DNA from: Ditylenchus dipsaci
Lineage: Eukaryota; Nematoda; Chromadorea; Rhabditida; Anguinidae
Length of the DNA: 64,000 nt
Direction of reading: 5' to 3'
Assembly: GCA_004194705.1 (NCBI GenBank)
Contig: SADC01000221.1
Span: forward strand, 1-64,000
Shown here piece by piece: positions 34,101-44,782 of the stretch. The notes beneath the pieces were generated by a model. The model searched no databases. It saw only the letters and a list, made by a program, of their open reading frames with translations, and was not told where the DNA came from. Positions within the stretch are counted from its first letter, which is position 1. Each line of letters starts with the position of its first letter. The position numbers and the translations under genes were made by a program.

Positions 34101-37100
34101 TGGGACTGTTTTCTTTGCATGCTGGTGTGATCTACAACGATATTTATGCCAAATCGTTTAATATTTTGGTAGCACCTGGAAAATCCATACCCGTGAGTTT
34201 GATGTTTTTATTTTGTAAGACGCCTGAATTCTTTTTTCACATCAAATGAGACAAAAAAGACACATAAAAATAAAAATCTCGTTTTGTGAGGATTGCTTAT
34301 TTTTAAATTTTCTTTTAAAACGAGACTTAACTTTTTGAATAGTTTTATTCTGACCACAAAAATTTTGAAATAGCTACAGAATCAGGGTGTACAGATGTCC
34401 TGCTTTAGCTGGAATTTTCTGCTTTTTAACTTAAAAATCTGCTTTTTGTCCGTGAAAAAGCAGGAATTTTCGCACATCTTACAGCTTTTTATAAGAGCTT
34501 GTCCCTGCTTTTTGTAGATTTAGTAAGCGTACGCCAGTGCCTGCGTACGGCTTTTGTACAAACCTGGGAAAAAGTGCGATCCCACGATATCCTCCTTGCA
34601 AGTCGGCGCTCTAACCATTTGAGCTATCGGGTCGCCCCAGGCCTTTTTCTCATTTCTCTGCAATTTTTGGTTTAAAATCAATTGTTCCTGCTTTTCTGCT
34701 TCCTGCTTTTGGAAACAAAATCTAGCTTCTGCGATTTTCGATCTGTGCACCCTGCACACAATACTAAATATAGGCACAGAAAATTTTTTCGTGGCAATAG
34801 ATTCGAACCCCGAAGGATTTGTGGTCATTAAAATATTCGATGATACTCTTCAATATCCCCCAAAGCTACTCGAAATACACCCCCCACCAATAAATTTTAT
34901 TTTGTTTTAAAATGCTGAAATTAGTAAGGGTTGTCCTTACCCTAAGGCCCAAAGCCCAAGCTTAAGGCTAAACATAATTGCTAAGCCTAAAAATTATTGC
35001 GGGGGGGGGGGGGGTGTGGAAGTGGTGTTGATGGTGGTAAAACCGAGTGGCGCCAAATATTCTGTGTTCGGAAAAAAACGTCCTGTGACTATTTCAAATC
35101 TATGGCAAGAAAAATATATGATTTTGGAATCGTTTGACAATATTAAAAATTTTACTCTTAAAAATCGGTCAGCTTTCAGACTGTCCTCATTGCATTCATG
35201 GCACAACCAAAGTGAATCCACTGGCAAAGAAATAACCCTGGAGTTGCCTTCAGAATACTCCTACACAGGCGAACCATACCCATTCGGTAAGTCTCAAAAA
35301 ATTTAGCCAAGCGTTTAAAAAAGCTAAATACATATTTTAGGCATGGACCCCGTATGGAATCTGGCTGAGAACAAACTAAACTACCTAAACTCAATGAAAA
35401 TGAAATGTCCGTCCTTATTGGAATAGCTCAAATGGTTGATTTTTTGTGTGTTAACTGTAGTTTCTATCGATAGTTTTAGACATTTGGTGTTTTCCTCTCC
35501 GTCCAAAATTATCGGTAATTTAGACCTGCTATCATTTACATTTTTGAGTAAAATTATGGTAGTTCAGATTTTTCAAGTCCAAAATCGAAATTTTCACAGT
35601 GTTTATCCCTCAACTGCTCTTCCTGACCTGCATCTTCATCTACCTGTGCTTGCAAATTATTTGTGAGTTTTTTCTTGTTGGTAACATCCTCCTGGGAACA
35701 TGTGACGGCGAGATATTCCGGTAGGGCCAGTGTCTTAGCTTATTATTCGATAAGGTGCAAGACGATTTTTTTTGCTTTTTCACACTAGGGCCTATAGATC
35801 GCGTTCTGCCCCAAATGACCAAAGAGTATGGATTCTCTGAGTCTAAAAGAGGCGAAACGCGAGCCAAAACGCGAGTCTCTTCACGTTTTATTGGCAGAAG
35901 GGCGAGTCACATTTCTATCAAGTGATGGTCAGGCACATTTACCCTACCGGAATATCTCGCCGTCACATGTTCCCTTTTCCGTGTCAACTTTACAATGTTA
36001 AGCAACTAATATGTATTGTTTAGTAAAATGGGTCTTCTTTTGGGTGGTTCCGGCCACAATTTTCGGTCAGGTGTATCCTGGCTCCCATTGTGCTCCTTCT
36101 CTATTGGTCAGTTTTTTAGTCTGAAAATTGTTATGACTAAAAAGTTTTACAGATTGGTCTCATCAACATGTTTATGTTCAAGGAAAGACCTGCTGGCTTT
36201 ATACAAGGTGAGGAAAATCTGTATTTTAAATTGCTATAGATTTTTTATTTTTAGCAAATGGAACTATTACTGAGGGAGGCAAAACCACTTACAAAGAAAT
36301 TGATGCGTGCTATTTGTCCAATGGTAATATTTTAGTTCACAATCTAGGTTGCTAAATTGGCTAGCCATGATATTTATTCAGCCATCTTCTGTAAAAAAAT
36401 ATACAAAAATATAAATAAAATGTTGTATAATAAAGAAAATACGGTATCTAAATTTTGTTTTATGTTTTAAAACCAAAACTCAAAAAAAGGTGGCACTTTT
36501 CAGCCAAAAGATGGCACTTTTCAGATTTATTCAAAAAAAATCCCCAAAAAGAATATTGGAAAAATGGGTCGTAACTTTTCGTTTGGGTCGTTTGGCCCCT
36601 TTCCACTTTTTGAAATAGCGCTTTGTTAATTTTACGGTTTTTTTTCGCAGTTTGAGACACACGTTTCCACTCGTCTTTACTTGAGTTGCCCTAACCTGCG
36701 CTAAAGGCTTCGCCTAAGTTGAAAAATGAAATAAACACCTAAACATAAAAAATTTAAAAAAGCGCGAATTTGAAGAAAAAAAAGTGGAAAATGTGTTAGA
36801 AGCTGCCACAGCGGATAAAATTACTTTTGCTTATGCCGAAAAAAGAATTATACCCTAGAAGGAACTAAACTTACAAATAATTTTATTGAAAAATAAAAAT
36901 TGCATCCAATTACAGTAAAACTATTATTTAAACAATCCATCGAAATTGCAGGTATCCAGGACAGGTAGATTGCTTTGTTTAGCATGATTTGTTAATAATT
37001 ATTACAAAAATTTAGTCTATGATCGAAGCATTCCTTGTAATAACTGCCCTGCTATGTGTTCCAGTAATGCTGTTCGGCAAGCCACTCTACATTTTGATGC

Positions 37101-38337
37101 AGCAACGAAAAGCGAAGAAAGCAGTATCGGACAATATGAGTGTTCGAATAAACATGCAAACTGATGAAACAGAAGTGATGCGAAATGGGAATGGCATGAA
37201 CAACAAACTAGATGGGGAGGATGGGCATGAAGCTGGAGGAGGTGGTCATGGAGGAGGGGGACATCATGATGAGGTTGTCAATAATATATTTGATCTGTAT
37301 AATTAATTGAGTTAATCTTTATTCAGTCATTCGGAGATATTATGGTCCACCAGGTAAGATGACATCCAAATCAATAAAAATCCTCAAATCTACTTATTCA
37401 GTCTATTCACACCATCGAATATGTGCTGGGATGTGTCTCTCATACAGGTATTGTGTGCCCTTACTTTTCTCAACAATTTCATTTGGTTACTTTTTTATTA
37501 CCCTGGCCAAATAATTGAACTATTTATAGTTCATCAGGACGGTGCGAACGCAGTTGAACCGCGGTTATCCTCCAGTTAACCGGTACCTCGGTTATCCGAC
37601 GCTCTAAATACACTTCATTTTGTTGAGATTGGCTTGATTTCTGTCAACTGACACACCAGTTATCCGGCACCGTGAGACTGGTCCCTGCGGGTGCCAAATT
37701 ATTTTTCTTACGACACCTTTGGCATTGCCCCTACTTCCGAAGCTAACTATGGCCACCCTGAGTTCGATATTTAAGATAAAATATAGAGAAATTTCTTCCA
37801 CTTCTAAAAACATTAATGATTGAGCTCTACACACATTTATTAGTTCAGCTTCATACCTGCGTCTGTGGGCTTTGTCCTTGGCTCACGCTCAACTTTCGGA
37901 AGTGCTGTGGGACATGGTGTTTGAGAAGTCATTTATGGTGGATGGTATTCTGGTGCAATAGCTGTCTATGTGCTTTTCTTTATTTTTGGGGTAGCAACCA
38001 TTACAAAAACACATAGATTATTGAACACAAAAATATTTTTAGGTGATGACCTTTTCCGTGCTGGTTCTAATGGAAGGACTCTCGGCGTTTTTGCACGCCT
38101 CCGACTTCACTGGTCAGATTGCTATTGACTTGGTTTCATTTTTTTTTAATCTTTTTGGTGTTTTAGGGTGGAGTTCCAGAGCAAGTTCTACCAAGGTTTA
38201 GGATATGCCTTTGCCCCTTCTCCTTTAGGGATGTGCTTCAAAAGCTAGTGAGGCAGATGCAGCTACATAAACTACTCTATCCACTTGCCCAACTCGGTGT
38301 TTTGCGAAATTTATCCCGGCATATTGATCACTTCTAA
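28187..38337 (+). CDS. V-ATPase V0 subunit a (about 31 exons)
   Basis: Subunit a is the fixed membrane arm of the proton-pumping V-ATPase; its conserved arginine handles protons from the c-ring. Exons: 28187-28217, 29263-29346, 29505-29583, 29618-29742, 30157-30284, 30343-30428, 31217-31247, 31293-31388, 31435-31506, 31553-31738, 32220-32310, 32361-32404, 32459-32595, 32642-32655, 32711-32773, 33927-34003, 34058-34192, 35180-35286, 35341-35434, 35480-35514, 35578-35662, 36024-36106, 36153-36207, 36255-36323, 36952-36964, 37016-37273, 37327-37353, 37402-37447, 37849-37990, 38043-38112, 38167-38337. Landmarks: [72 protein letters not shown], and [20 protein letters not shown], which contains the essential Arg. 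A His/Gly-rich stretch follows [11 protein letters not shown]. Introns carry transposons. About eight single-base gaps are needed to keep the frame: near 28190, 29285, 34003, 35405, 36323/36952, 37955, 38100 and 38218. The exon 17-18 junction is also out of phase. Identity is certain; whether this copy is functional depends on those gaps. Confidence 0.9.
28501..28756. repeat. Foldback in V-ATPase intron 1
   Basis: Inverted arms start ggacaaagcttttctctgc and, further in, ttcttgtcggttatccggac pairs with its inverse; the loop is around ggactacc repeats. Lies in the intron between exons 1 and 2. Confidence 0.7.
29767..30127. mobile_element. Pogo-like MITE in V-ATPase intron 4
   Basis: CAGTCAAACTTCGATTTAACG at the left (flanking TA mutated to CA) and cgaggtttgactg-TA at the right; inverted gtgtcggaccctaggtggg blocks. 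A smaller inverted pair (aaacctcgatttaaagaccc / gggtcgttaaatcgaggttt) forms the centre. Confidence 0.8.
31786..32178. repeat. Diverged AGGGGCATGCCC-type element in V-ATPase intron 10
   Basis: Shares gaaccgtccttgttttgactc, aaaaactggttcgaaac and ggtatgcccttttaa with the family at 7836-8076, with an extra internal segment. The TTAA is visible only at the right end. Confidence 0.4.
33138..33564. repeat. Near-perfect foldback in V-ATPase intron 15
   Basis: Arms of about 205 bp: ctagaatggacaatac, gcgtaattagattgaaaa, gataaggtatcatttattgc and aaggtaaaagtatgaacta all recur inverted. The loop is only about 12 bp (attgtttctcta), so a transcript would form a long hairpin. Confidence 0.85.
34383..34754. 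mobile_element. hAT-like element in V-ATPase intron 17
   Basis: The left end CAGGGTGTACAGATG pairs with GATCTGTGCACCCTG; flanks tacagaat and cacacaat match at 6 of 8 positions. Repeated ctgcttttt/gaaaaagcagg words fill both halves. A tRNA-like module on the minus strand (34519-34640) sits in the middle. Confidence 0.6.
34540..34640 (-). repeat. tRNA-like module
   Basis: On the minus strand gacccgatagctcaaatggttagagcg looks like a tRNA 5' half with A box, followed by tgggatcgcac in B-box position. Stem ends are poor, so it is more likely a SINE head or pseudo-tRNA than a working gene. Confidence 0.4.
35694..35974. mobile_element. MITE with 33-bp perfect inverted ends (V-ATPase intron 21)
   Basis: Begins GGGAACATGTGACGGCGAGA and ends with its exact inverse. 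Interior includes ggcgaaacgcgagccaaaac. No clear target duplication. Confidence 0.75.
37530..37700. repeat. Degraded pogo-like sequence in V-ATPase intron 28
   Basis: Contains cagttgaaccgcggttatcc and repeated ggttatccg/cagttatccgg words typical of the terminal region of pogo-like elements. Ends are not preserved. Confidence 0.35.
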
Positions 38338-39572
38338 TCATCACAAGCGCTGTTCACAAGCTGTTAAATCATTTTTAGATTCTAATAATCGAATTTGTGC
38401 CTTTCATAAAAATGTACAAGTAAAGATATAAATAAAATAAATTTTCAGACATTTTCAACTAACATTCGCGGGGTCGGCAAGCTTTTACTTTCTCGTATGG
38501 GGTACCATTAGGTTATCATTAACTGAGAGCTGAAAAAAGAAAAAAAAAGAGAAAATACCGAAGGCCAGAGCAACAAACAGGACAGTGAAGACTGAGAAGT
38601 TAAAGCGGAGCAATTGTGCTATACACTCCCCACTCAACTGTGATCTAGCGACCCCAGTCAGCTAAGATTTAGCCTCGGTTCGATTCCACGTGGTGGCAAC
38701 TGTTAGAGTAAGCATGGTAAGTAGAGATGCACGGCTACTTGAGCCAATTTAGAGCCCAACCGAGGTAAGAATAATTTATTTCAAAGGTGAAAATTAATCA
38801 AGTAAAACCAAGGCTGTTAATGACATCAAATCAATCCTAGAAATGATTCCATTCAATAAATTGATAATTTTTAGCCTTCAACACATGCTGTTTAACCCAA
38901 TGACAAAAATTTTAAAAAAAATTGAAGTGTTCGGCCAGAGTATTCAAACGAGCAACCTACAAATGTGTAGGATTGAATTAGAATGATTTCCATGCGGGAC
39001 CAGATACGGACAAGAGATGTTCCTCCCTTTAAGTCATCAGTCTACTGAAATTTGCTGCCACTTTTAAGCTTCTCCATTACTCAACAGTCAAAAAGTCAAC
39101 AAATTAGTCATAATAAAAGCGAAAATATTTTTCATTGGTTTTTTCAAATTAGAAAAGGAAAACTTTTTCCAAAAAAATTGTGTTCGGAGTGATACTGTCT
39201 AAACATGAGGCCGATAAAGTTTGAATAACAGATTATTCTATTGACCACATCATCAAATATCAGTGTCTCTTTCAAACAAGGCTGATTATTGTTTTTTTTT
39301 CGATGCGGTCAATTCCATAATCAACGTGGTAAAAGGGAAAATTGTTCCCGGCGACTGATTGTTCCTGGCTCAATAAAAGGGACAGTTGTTTTTGGCTTAT
39401 TCATATCTGCAAAAACAGTTTTTCTTCAAGTTCATGACTTATTTTGAGTCTGCAGTCAATTTGCCCACAGTCACTTCGTCCAGAGCCAGTTTGTCCAAAG
39501 GTTAATTGTCTGCGAAATTTTTATTTCTTTCAGGGGTTAAACAAACCATGTTATTCAACCCATAATTGTGTG

Positions 39573-40376
39573 CTTTTTCGAAAAATAAAATTTTAGGAGC
39601 TAAGGGCCATAAAAATGACATATTTTTCGACATGTTTTCAGCGTCTTTCGAACGATACTTGTAACATAAGCTAATTATTTATTTTCAGTGTTGTAGTTCA
39701 TGTACTTACCTACCGTTTAAGCACAAACTTGCCCAGAAAAGGTTTGGATACACAAAGATTATAGGCTTAGGAGCCATAACTTTTTTCGGCTTTTAAAAAC
39801 ACCAAGTTATAGCTCCTGAGCCTAGATTTTTTTTGGTGAAACTTTTTATAGGAAATGTTGTGCTCAAATTGTAGGAGTACAGTGATACTACAACACAAAA
39901 AAATTAGGAACTCTTCAGTGAAAAAAATTGAAAACGTGCCAAAAATATGAAGCTTAAAAAGTCACAGCTAAAAAAAGAAATGGCGGTTTTTACCACTTCA
40001 TAAATCGTCCTGTTTTTCAATTTTTTTTGATAAAAAGTATTTAACTTTATTTTTATTTGTAGTACCACTATATTCCTACAGTTTGAGCACAACATTTCCT
40101 ATAAAAAGTTTCACCAAAAAAATCTAGGCTCAAGAGCCATAACTTGGTGTTTTTAGGAGCCGAAAAAAGTTATGGCTCCTAAGCCTAAAATCTTTTTGTA
40201 TCCAAACCTTTTCTGGGCAAATTTGTGCTTAAAGGGTAGGTAAGTACATGAACTACAACACTGTAAATAAATCATTATCCTATGTTACAAAAATCGTTCA
40301 AAAAACGCTGAAAATATGTCGAAAAATATGTTATTTTTATGGTTCTTGGCTCCCAATTTTCTTTTCTTCGAAAAAG
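39573..40376. repeat. Long foldback
   Basis: Arms of about 330 bp: ttaggagctaagggcc, tgttgtagttcatgtactta, cagaaaaggtttggatac, ggagccataacttttttcgg and ttcaccaaaaaaatctagg pair with inverse copies; the loop lies near 39900-40040. The right end abuts the target duplication of the element at 40387. Confidence 0.8.
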
Positions 40377-40727
40377 CTCTTATATCGGCCGTACCCCAAA
40401 ATTTGAGACGAAATTTGCTATAGGTACATTTGCTAAGAGGTCCTTTTGCTAAGAAAAGAAAAATTTATGCGCTAATTTGCTATGAACGAAAAATTTATGC
40501 GGTATTTTCGTTAATTTTTCTTTTGCTAAGCGTTGATTTTGATAAGAACTATTTTGTTAATGTCTTTATGACTGTTCCTGTGTAATCAAATTACCAGTGT
40601 TCATGTTTAGTTTTTTTTTCAATTCTCAGTACTCCTTTTTGAGTCCACACTTTTCAAATTCGTGCATTTTGAAAAAATTTTCGCGGGAATTAAATTTTTT
40701 AGTCTGAACCAACCAAACCAAGTGGTC

Positions 40728-41890
40728 ATCCACTTGGAGCAAAAAAAAACTTTCACTTTGTCGGTTTTCAACACTTGTTTTCTAGACTAACTTGGGTGTG
40801 CTAAAGGTTGCAGTGACGAATCCCCCCCCACGGGGACTGATCAGGTGGAGGAGATAACTTCATATTCGTGTTTCTCGACCCGATTTCATGAGAAAGCCGC
40901 GCGTTTTTTTGGTTCTGAGAAAAAAAAAATTTTTCGAACCACAGGGGGGGTATCATGGTTTTTTAGTCAAATTTGAAAAATTTAAATTGGCGCCTTTTGA
41001 ATTTTAAAGGATAAAGGGCTGTATTGGGAGGGGAAGGGATAAAAGGGGGCCACTTTTATGGCAGAACAATATAAAAGTAAATATATGTATTCTTCGACTG
41101 CCTCACCATGTTTTTCAACTGGGCCGTGGCAAAAACAGACTCTATATGCATTTTATGGTCAAGAGTACTTCTCGGAATCATGTCTAAGGTAAGTGTGTGC
41201 GCGCATCTCTAACTCTCAAGCCCCCTGCGCCCCTTCGGGGGCGCAGGGGGCTTGGGGCTTGGAGTTGAGATGCGCACACCCACGTACCTTAGACACAAAT
41301 CACTCGAAAGTGACTCTGGATGCATGAAAAAGCATGCATACCACAGTTTACTTATGCGGTAGGCCCAGTATTTAAAACTATGTTCAACATCTTCTTGTCA
41401 GTGGGCCTGAGTCATTAGTGGCCCCCTTTTACTCCCTTCCCTCCCAATACAGCCCTCAATCCCTTTAAAATTCAAAAGGCGCCAATTCAAATTTTTCAAA
41501 TTTTGACTAAAAACCATGATACCCCCCTGTGGTTCGAAAAAAATTTTTTTCTCAGAACCAAAAAAACGCGCGGCTTTCTCATGAAATCGGGGTCGAGAAA
41601 CACGAATATGAAGTTATCTCCTCCACCTGATCAGTCCCCGTGGGGGGGGGGGATTCTGAACTCAAGCCGTGCTAAAGATGGTTTGATAATGGTAAAATGC
41701 CGTTTTGTAGGTATTTTTGAGTATTGAGAAATAACTGATTTCAAGAAAACTCAAACTAAAAAAAATACCTACAAAACGGCATTTTACCACTATCAACCAT
41801 CTTCAGTATGCCCGAGTTAGTCCAGAAAAGAGGTCTTGGAAACTGAAAAAGACAAAAAAATGCTTAAGTGGACGACCACTTGATTTGATT
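40728..41890. repeat. Three-level nested palindrome
   Basis: Outer arms (about 40728-40815 and 41805-41890) share aagtggtcatccacttgg and tctagactaacttgggtg. Middle arms (40818-41053 and 41419-41653) are over 90 percent identical in inverse order, with gatcaggtggaggagataac and ttggcgccttttgaatttta. The centre is core F (41101-41370). A fourth hairpin (41675-41805, gtaaaatgccgttttgtagg) sits beside the middle arm. Confidence 0.85.
41101..41370. repeat. Foldback core F, copy 6
   Basis: Complete core: gaatcatgtctaaggtaagt, tgtgcgcgcatctctaact, then ccccctgcgcc-ccttcggg-ggcgcaggggg, then gttgagatgcgcacaccc and gtaccttagacacaaatc. The TTCG loop on a CCCC/GGGG stem would make a very stable RNA hairpin. 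Confidence 0.8.
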
Positions 41891-41929
41891 GTTTCAGACT
41901 AAAAACCCAATTATAACAATGGCCCAAAG

Positions 41930-42010
41930 TTGGTTTCGCGGTGCAGTGGTGAACGTGATTGGGCAACTTTTTAGGTGTAAGGTTCGATTCCGTGTACCTG
42001 CATATTGCGA
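41930..42010 (+). repeat. tRNA-like fragment
   Basis: Contains cgcggtgcagtggtgaacg (A-box-like) and aaggttcgattccg (B box). Acceptor ends do not pair. It immediately precedes a hAT-like element. Confidence 0.35.
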
Positions 42011-42021
42011 ATACCGTAGGG

Positions 42022-42212
42022 CAGGGTTCGTAATGAAAATTTTTGAAAAAGGACATTGGGCTAAAAAAAAAAGATTTTATTTCATTTTTATCCAGTGCTT
42101 ATTGTCACTTTGGAGCGAAAAAAAAGATTTTGACTAAAAACTTCAAAAATAAAAAAAGATTTTGGGTCCCGAAAAAGGACAAATTAAAAAAAAAGGACGA
42201 TTACGAACCCTG
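42022..42212. mobile_element. Short hAT-like element
   Basis: CAGGGTTCGTAATGAAAA at the left and ACGATTACGAACCCTG at the right; flanks ccgtaggg and ccgtagag differ at one of 8 positions. Interior is aaaaaagatttt and aaaggac words only. Confidence 0.75.
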
Positions 42213-42493
42213 CCGTAGAGTCATATTTGTGACAGAAAAGGCCTTTATCAAAATTTTGTTTAGGGTAATTCAGAGTGGTTTGGAGTGGTTGGAGATGTTT
42301 GGTCGGGTTCCGATTGGTCACAAAAATTTTAAGTTGACTGTAGAAGATGTAAAGATATATTGCAACATGCATGACAAAAAACCTTATCAAACGAATAGTT
42401 AGAAAAATAACTTCTTAGCAGTGTTGTGCGTTTGGCTCGTTTGCGAGCCAACGTTCCTTTGAGAGGACGCGAGCTGCTTGCTCGCCAAATAGC

Positions 42494-42641
42494 TACCGTA
42501 TATTCTCTATTAAAGGCCGCCCCCCCCCACCTCGATTTTTGACCAGGATTCAGAGTTAGAACCATTTTTGATTTACAATTTCCGGATTTTTCGAAGGTTG
42601 AAAAATAAAGGCCCGGGGCCTTTAATAAAGAATATACGGTA
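42494..42641. mobile_element. CCGTATTT-type MITE nested in hAT-like element
   Basis: TA-CCGTATATTCTCTATTAAAGG ... CCTTTAATAAAGAATATACGG-TA, with C-rich and G-rich inner edges. Confidence 0.85.
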
Positions 42642-42869
42642 TGTCGCGAGCCATATGGCTCGCCAAGTTAAAGAACAAAGTGACAATAGCTTCTTAGCTC
42701 GCGAGCCATTTGGCTCGCATCTATAATAACCGTATGGTTCGGCTCGCGGAAAAATATGTTTGCTGAAATAAAGCCTAAATCTAGTTTATTTTTTCATTTT
42801 TTTCAATTTTTTGACTGATAATTTGCAAATGTTAAGCTAGTAACACTTCATTTCTCGTTTACTTTGTCT

Positions 42870-43108
42870 TTAAAGGGCATGATCGTGCCCGATGGAGAGA
42901 AAAGGCGCGAACCAGCAGTTCTTTTCTTTCTCGATAAATTTTTACATTCGTTCTCGTCTAGATTTTTTAAGTTTTCTGTCTAGTTTTTAAAAGCAGTATA
43001 AGGTCATCTATATCAGATTTGACGCAGAACGAGTGAAAATGGAACGATTCGAAAAAATTCGAAAAAAACTGCTGGTTCGCGCCTTAACGCACGGGCATGC
43101 CCCTTTAA
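42870..43108. mobile_element. AGGGGCATGCCC-type element nested in hAT-like element
   Basis: TTAA-AGGGCATGATCGTGCCC ... GCACGGGCATGCCCCT-TTAA; arms include ggcgcgaaccagcagtt and ctagattttttaagttttct. Best preserved member of this family in the window. Confidence 0.85.
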
Positions 43109-44204
43109 CAATACATTGACGTTCGAAACTCACATAAAAGCGCGAAACGAACCATTTGTTTGTTTGCGAGCCAAATGGTTTGCGATACAAATGGCTCGTA
43201 TTGTTTTGGCTCGCGTTCGGCTCGCTTGAAAAAACAAGTACGCGAGCCAATTGGCTCGCATATATAAAGAAGGCGAGCCATATGGCTCGAACCCTTTTTG
43301 CTCGCTAGAACATGCGATTTTAGGTCTTTCGTTTGGCTCGCGCGAGCCAAATGGGCAATACTGCTTCTTAGCAAAACGACCAATTAGCAAATGTTCGCAT
43401 AAATTTTCCGTTCATAACAAATTGGCGGATGAATTTTTTTCTTAGCAAATGTATCTATTAGCAAATTTCGTCTTAAATTTTGGGGTACAGCCCTTATATC
43501 TTGCCAACAAATAAACCGAAAAAATTCGAACAGTTTAAACTTGCAGGAAATTTCTGCAGCTACAACCCTGTATCAAATAAATTGGAAAATGTAGTCAAAA
43601 AAGGTGAAAAAATGCTTCCGAAGTTAGAAAGAGGCGAAAATGGGGGTGCACATCACTGATTTCAATACAGTGGGCACGTATTCAAGTGGGAGCAAACTTT
43701 ATTTACGCATCGCCTAAGTCACAGGATCGACCACCACTGGGTGCAAACCTTATTTTTACCTTATTTTATTTACAAGTTTCGTGTCAAAATGATCCTCAGA
43801 CTCTTAGCTACATAACAAGATCATCAGCGCCGGAATTCACACCTACTAGAGCTTATTACTTTAGACTAAATTTCCGAAAATCGATTGTTTTTGGGTTTTT
43901 TTTTAACTGGTTTAATTGATATTTTCTGACTTTTTTCTACAAAACACGTATTTCATACATTAAAATATAACCAAGACTTAATGCCTCCAGGTGGTTTGCC
44001 TGCCCTGAAGGTCTTTATGCCACTCATTCTAGGGTTCGCAAGCCTCACAGTCGTTTACTTGCCTTTCTAATGATTCAGTCGTCAGTTAGAAATATAAAAC
44101 ATGTGTTATTGCTTCGTTTTGATTTTATATGAGAAAAGGCCACTAAAATTAGTTATATCCATTGATGAAGTGGATTTTTCTATGCGGGAAGACGTCTCTA
44201 TGAT

Positions 44205-44782
44205 GTTAAAGGGGGGGAACATCATATACGCATCGCCTTTTGTCGAAAGTTCTAGTCCCTCTGGAATGTTTTAATATACTTTTTTAGTAAGTTTTTTGAC
44301 TTTTAGGTCCAAAAATCATCGAGCAACTGCCTCAATTTTGCGATTTCTGGCAATGACTACTAAAATTAAAGGAAACTAGACAAAATCATGCGTACTAGGA
44401 ACTGAGATTTTTTGCGATTTCAATTTACATTATTTTATACAACCGTATGCTGAAAATGACGGCAAGAAGCAGGGCTACATTTTGAGTGTAAGGTTGTGAA
44501 TGAGTATGTAAATTAAGATTGGGAAAAACGTCACTTCCAGGATCCTACCGAAAAGTACTGGTATAGTCCTATTGAGGATTTCACCGAATTGGATTTTTTA
44601 TATTTCAGCCCTAACTTTAGATTAGCTTTTATCTGCATGATAGCTCAAATGAAAGCCCAGAAGCTTAGCTACATTTTGACACTAAACTTGTAAATGAAAG
44701 GAGAAAAAAAATAAGGTCTGCAGCCAGTGGTAGTCGAACCTGTGACCAAGCGATGCGTATATGAAGTCTCCCCCCCTTTAAC
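44205..44782. repeat. Element with tacgcatcgcc ends and tRNA-like arms
   Basis: Inverted ends gttaaaggggggg...catatacgcatcgcc. One arm reads tgtcgaaagttctagtccc, the other ggtcacaggttcgactacc, both B-box-like. Related ends are at 43690 and 61620-62297. No ORF is supported. Confidence 0.6.

Larger units (their letters stand above)
42419..43363. mobile_element. hAT-like element with ggctcgcgagcc words, 8-bp TSD
   Basis: CAGTGTTGTGCGTTTGGCTCG and its inverse ...CAATACTG, flanked by exact cttcttag (42411-42418 and 43364-43371). Both arms are packed with gcgagccaaatggctcg-type words, many self-complementary. A CCGTATTT-type MITE (42494-42641) and a TTAA-type element (42870-43108) are nested inside. 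Confidence 0.85.
40387..43492. mobile_element. Composite element, GGCCGTACCCC ends, 8-bp TSD
   Basis: Ends GGCCGTACCCCAAAATTT and GGGGTACAGCC are flanked by exact cttatatc (40379-40386 and 43493-43500). The terminal arms of about 130 bp repeat the words tttgctaaga, aatttatgcg and ttgctatgaacg. It encloses a three-level palindrome (40728-41890), a tRNA-like stretch, and two hAT-like elements, the second holding two further MITEs. No transposase of its own is seen. Confidence 0.85.

Noticed and set aside
34540..34640. Functional tRNA gene
   Set aside because: A and B boxes are present but acceptor-stem ends do not pair and the module is embedded in a hAT-like element.
28187..38337. Calling V-ATPase subunit a a pseudogene
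   Set aside because: All disruptions are single-base and run-length type, splice sites and conserved residues are otherwise intact, and no premature stop by substitution was seen; sequence error is simpler.
42043..42402. 119-codon Lys-rich frame
   Set aside because: Mostly inside a 191-bp hAT-like element with aaaaagatttt repeats.
40379..43500. Integrated virus or CRISPR-like array from regularly repeated words
   Set aside because: The repeats are subterminal words of inverted-repeat transposons with target duplications; spacing is irregular and there are no cas, capsid or polymerase genes.
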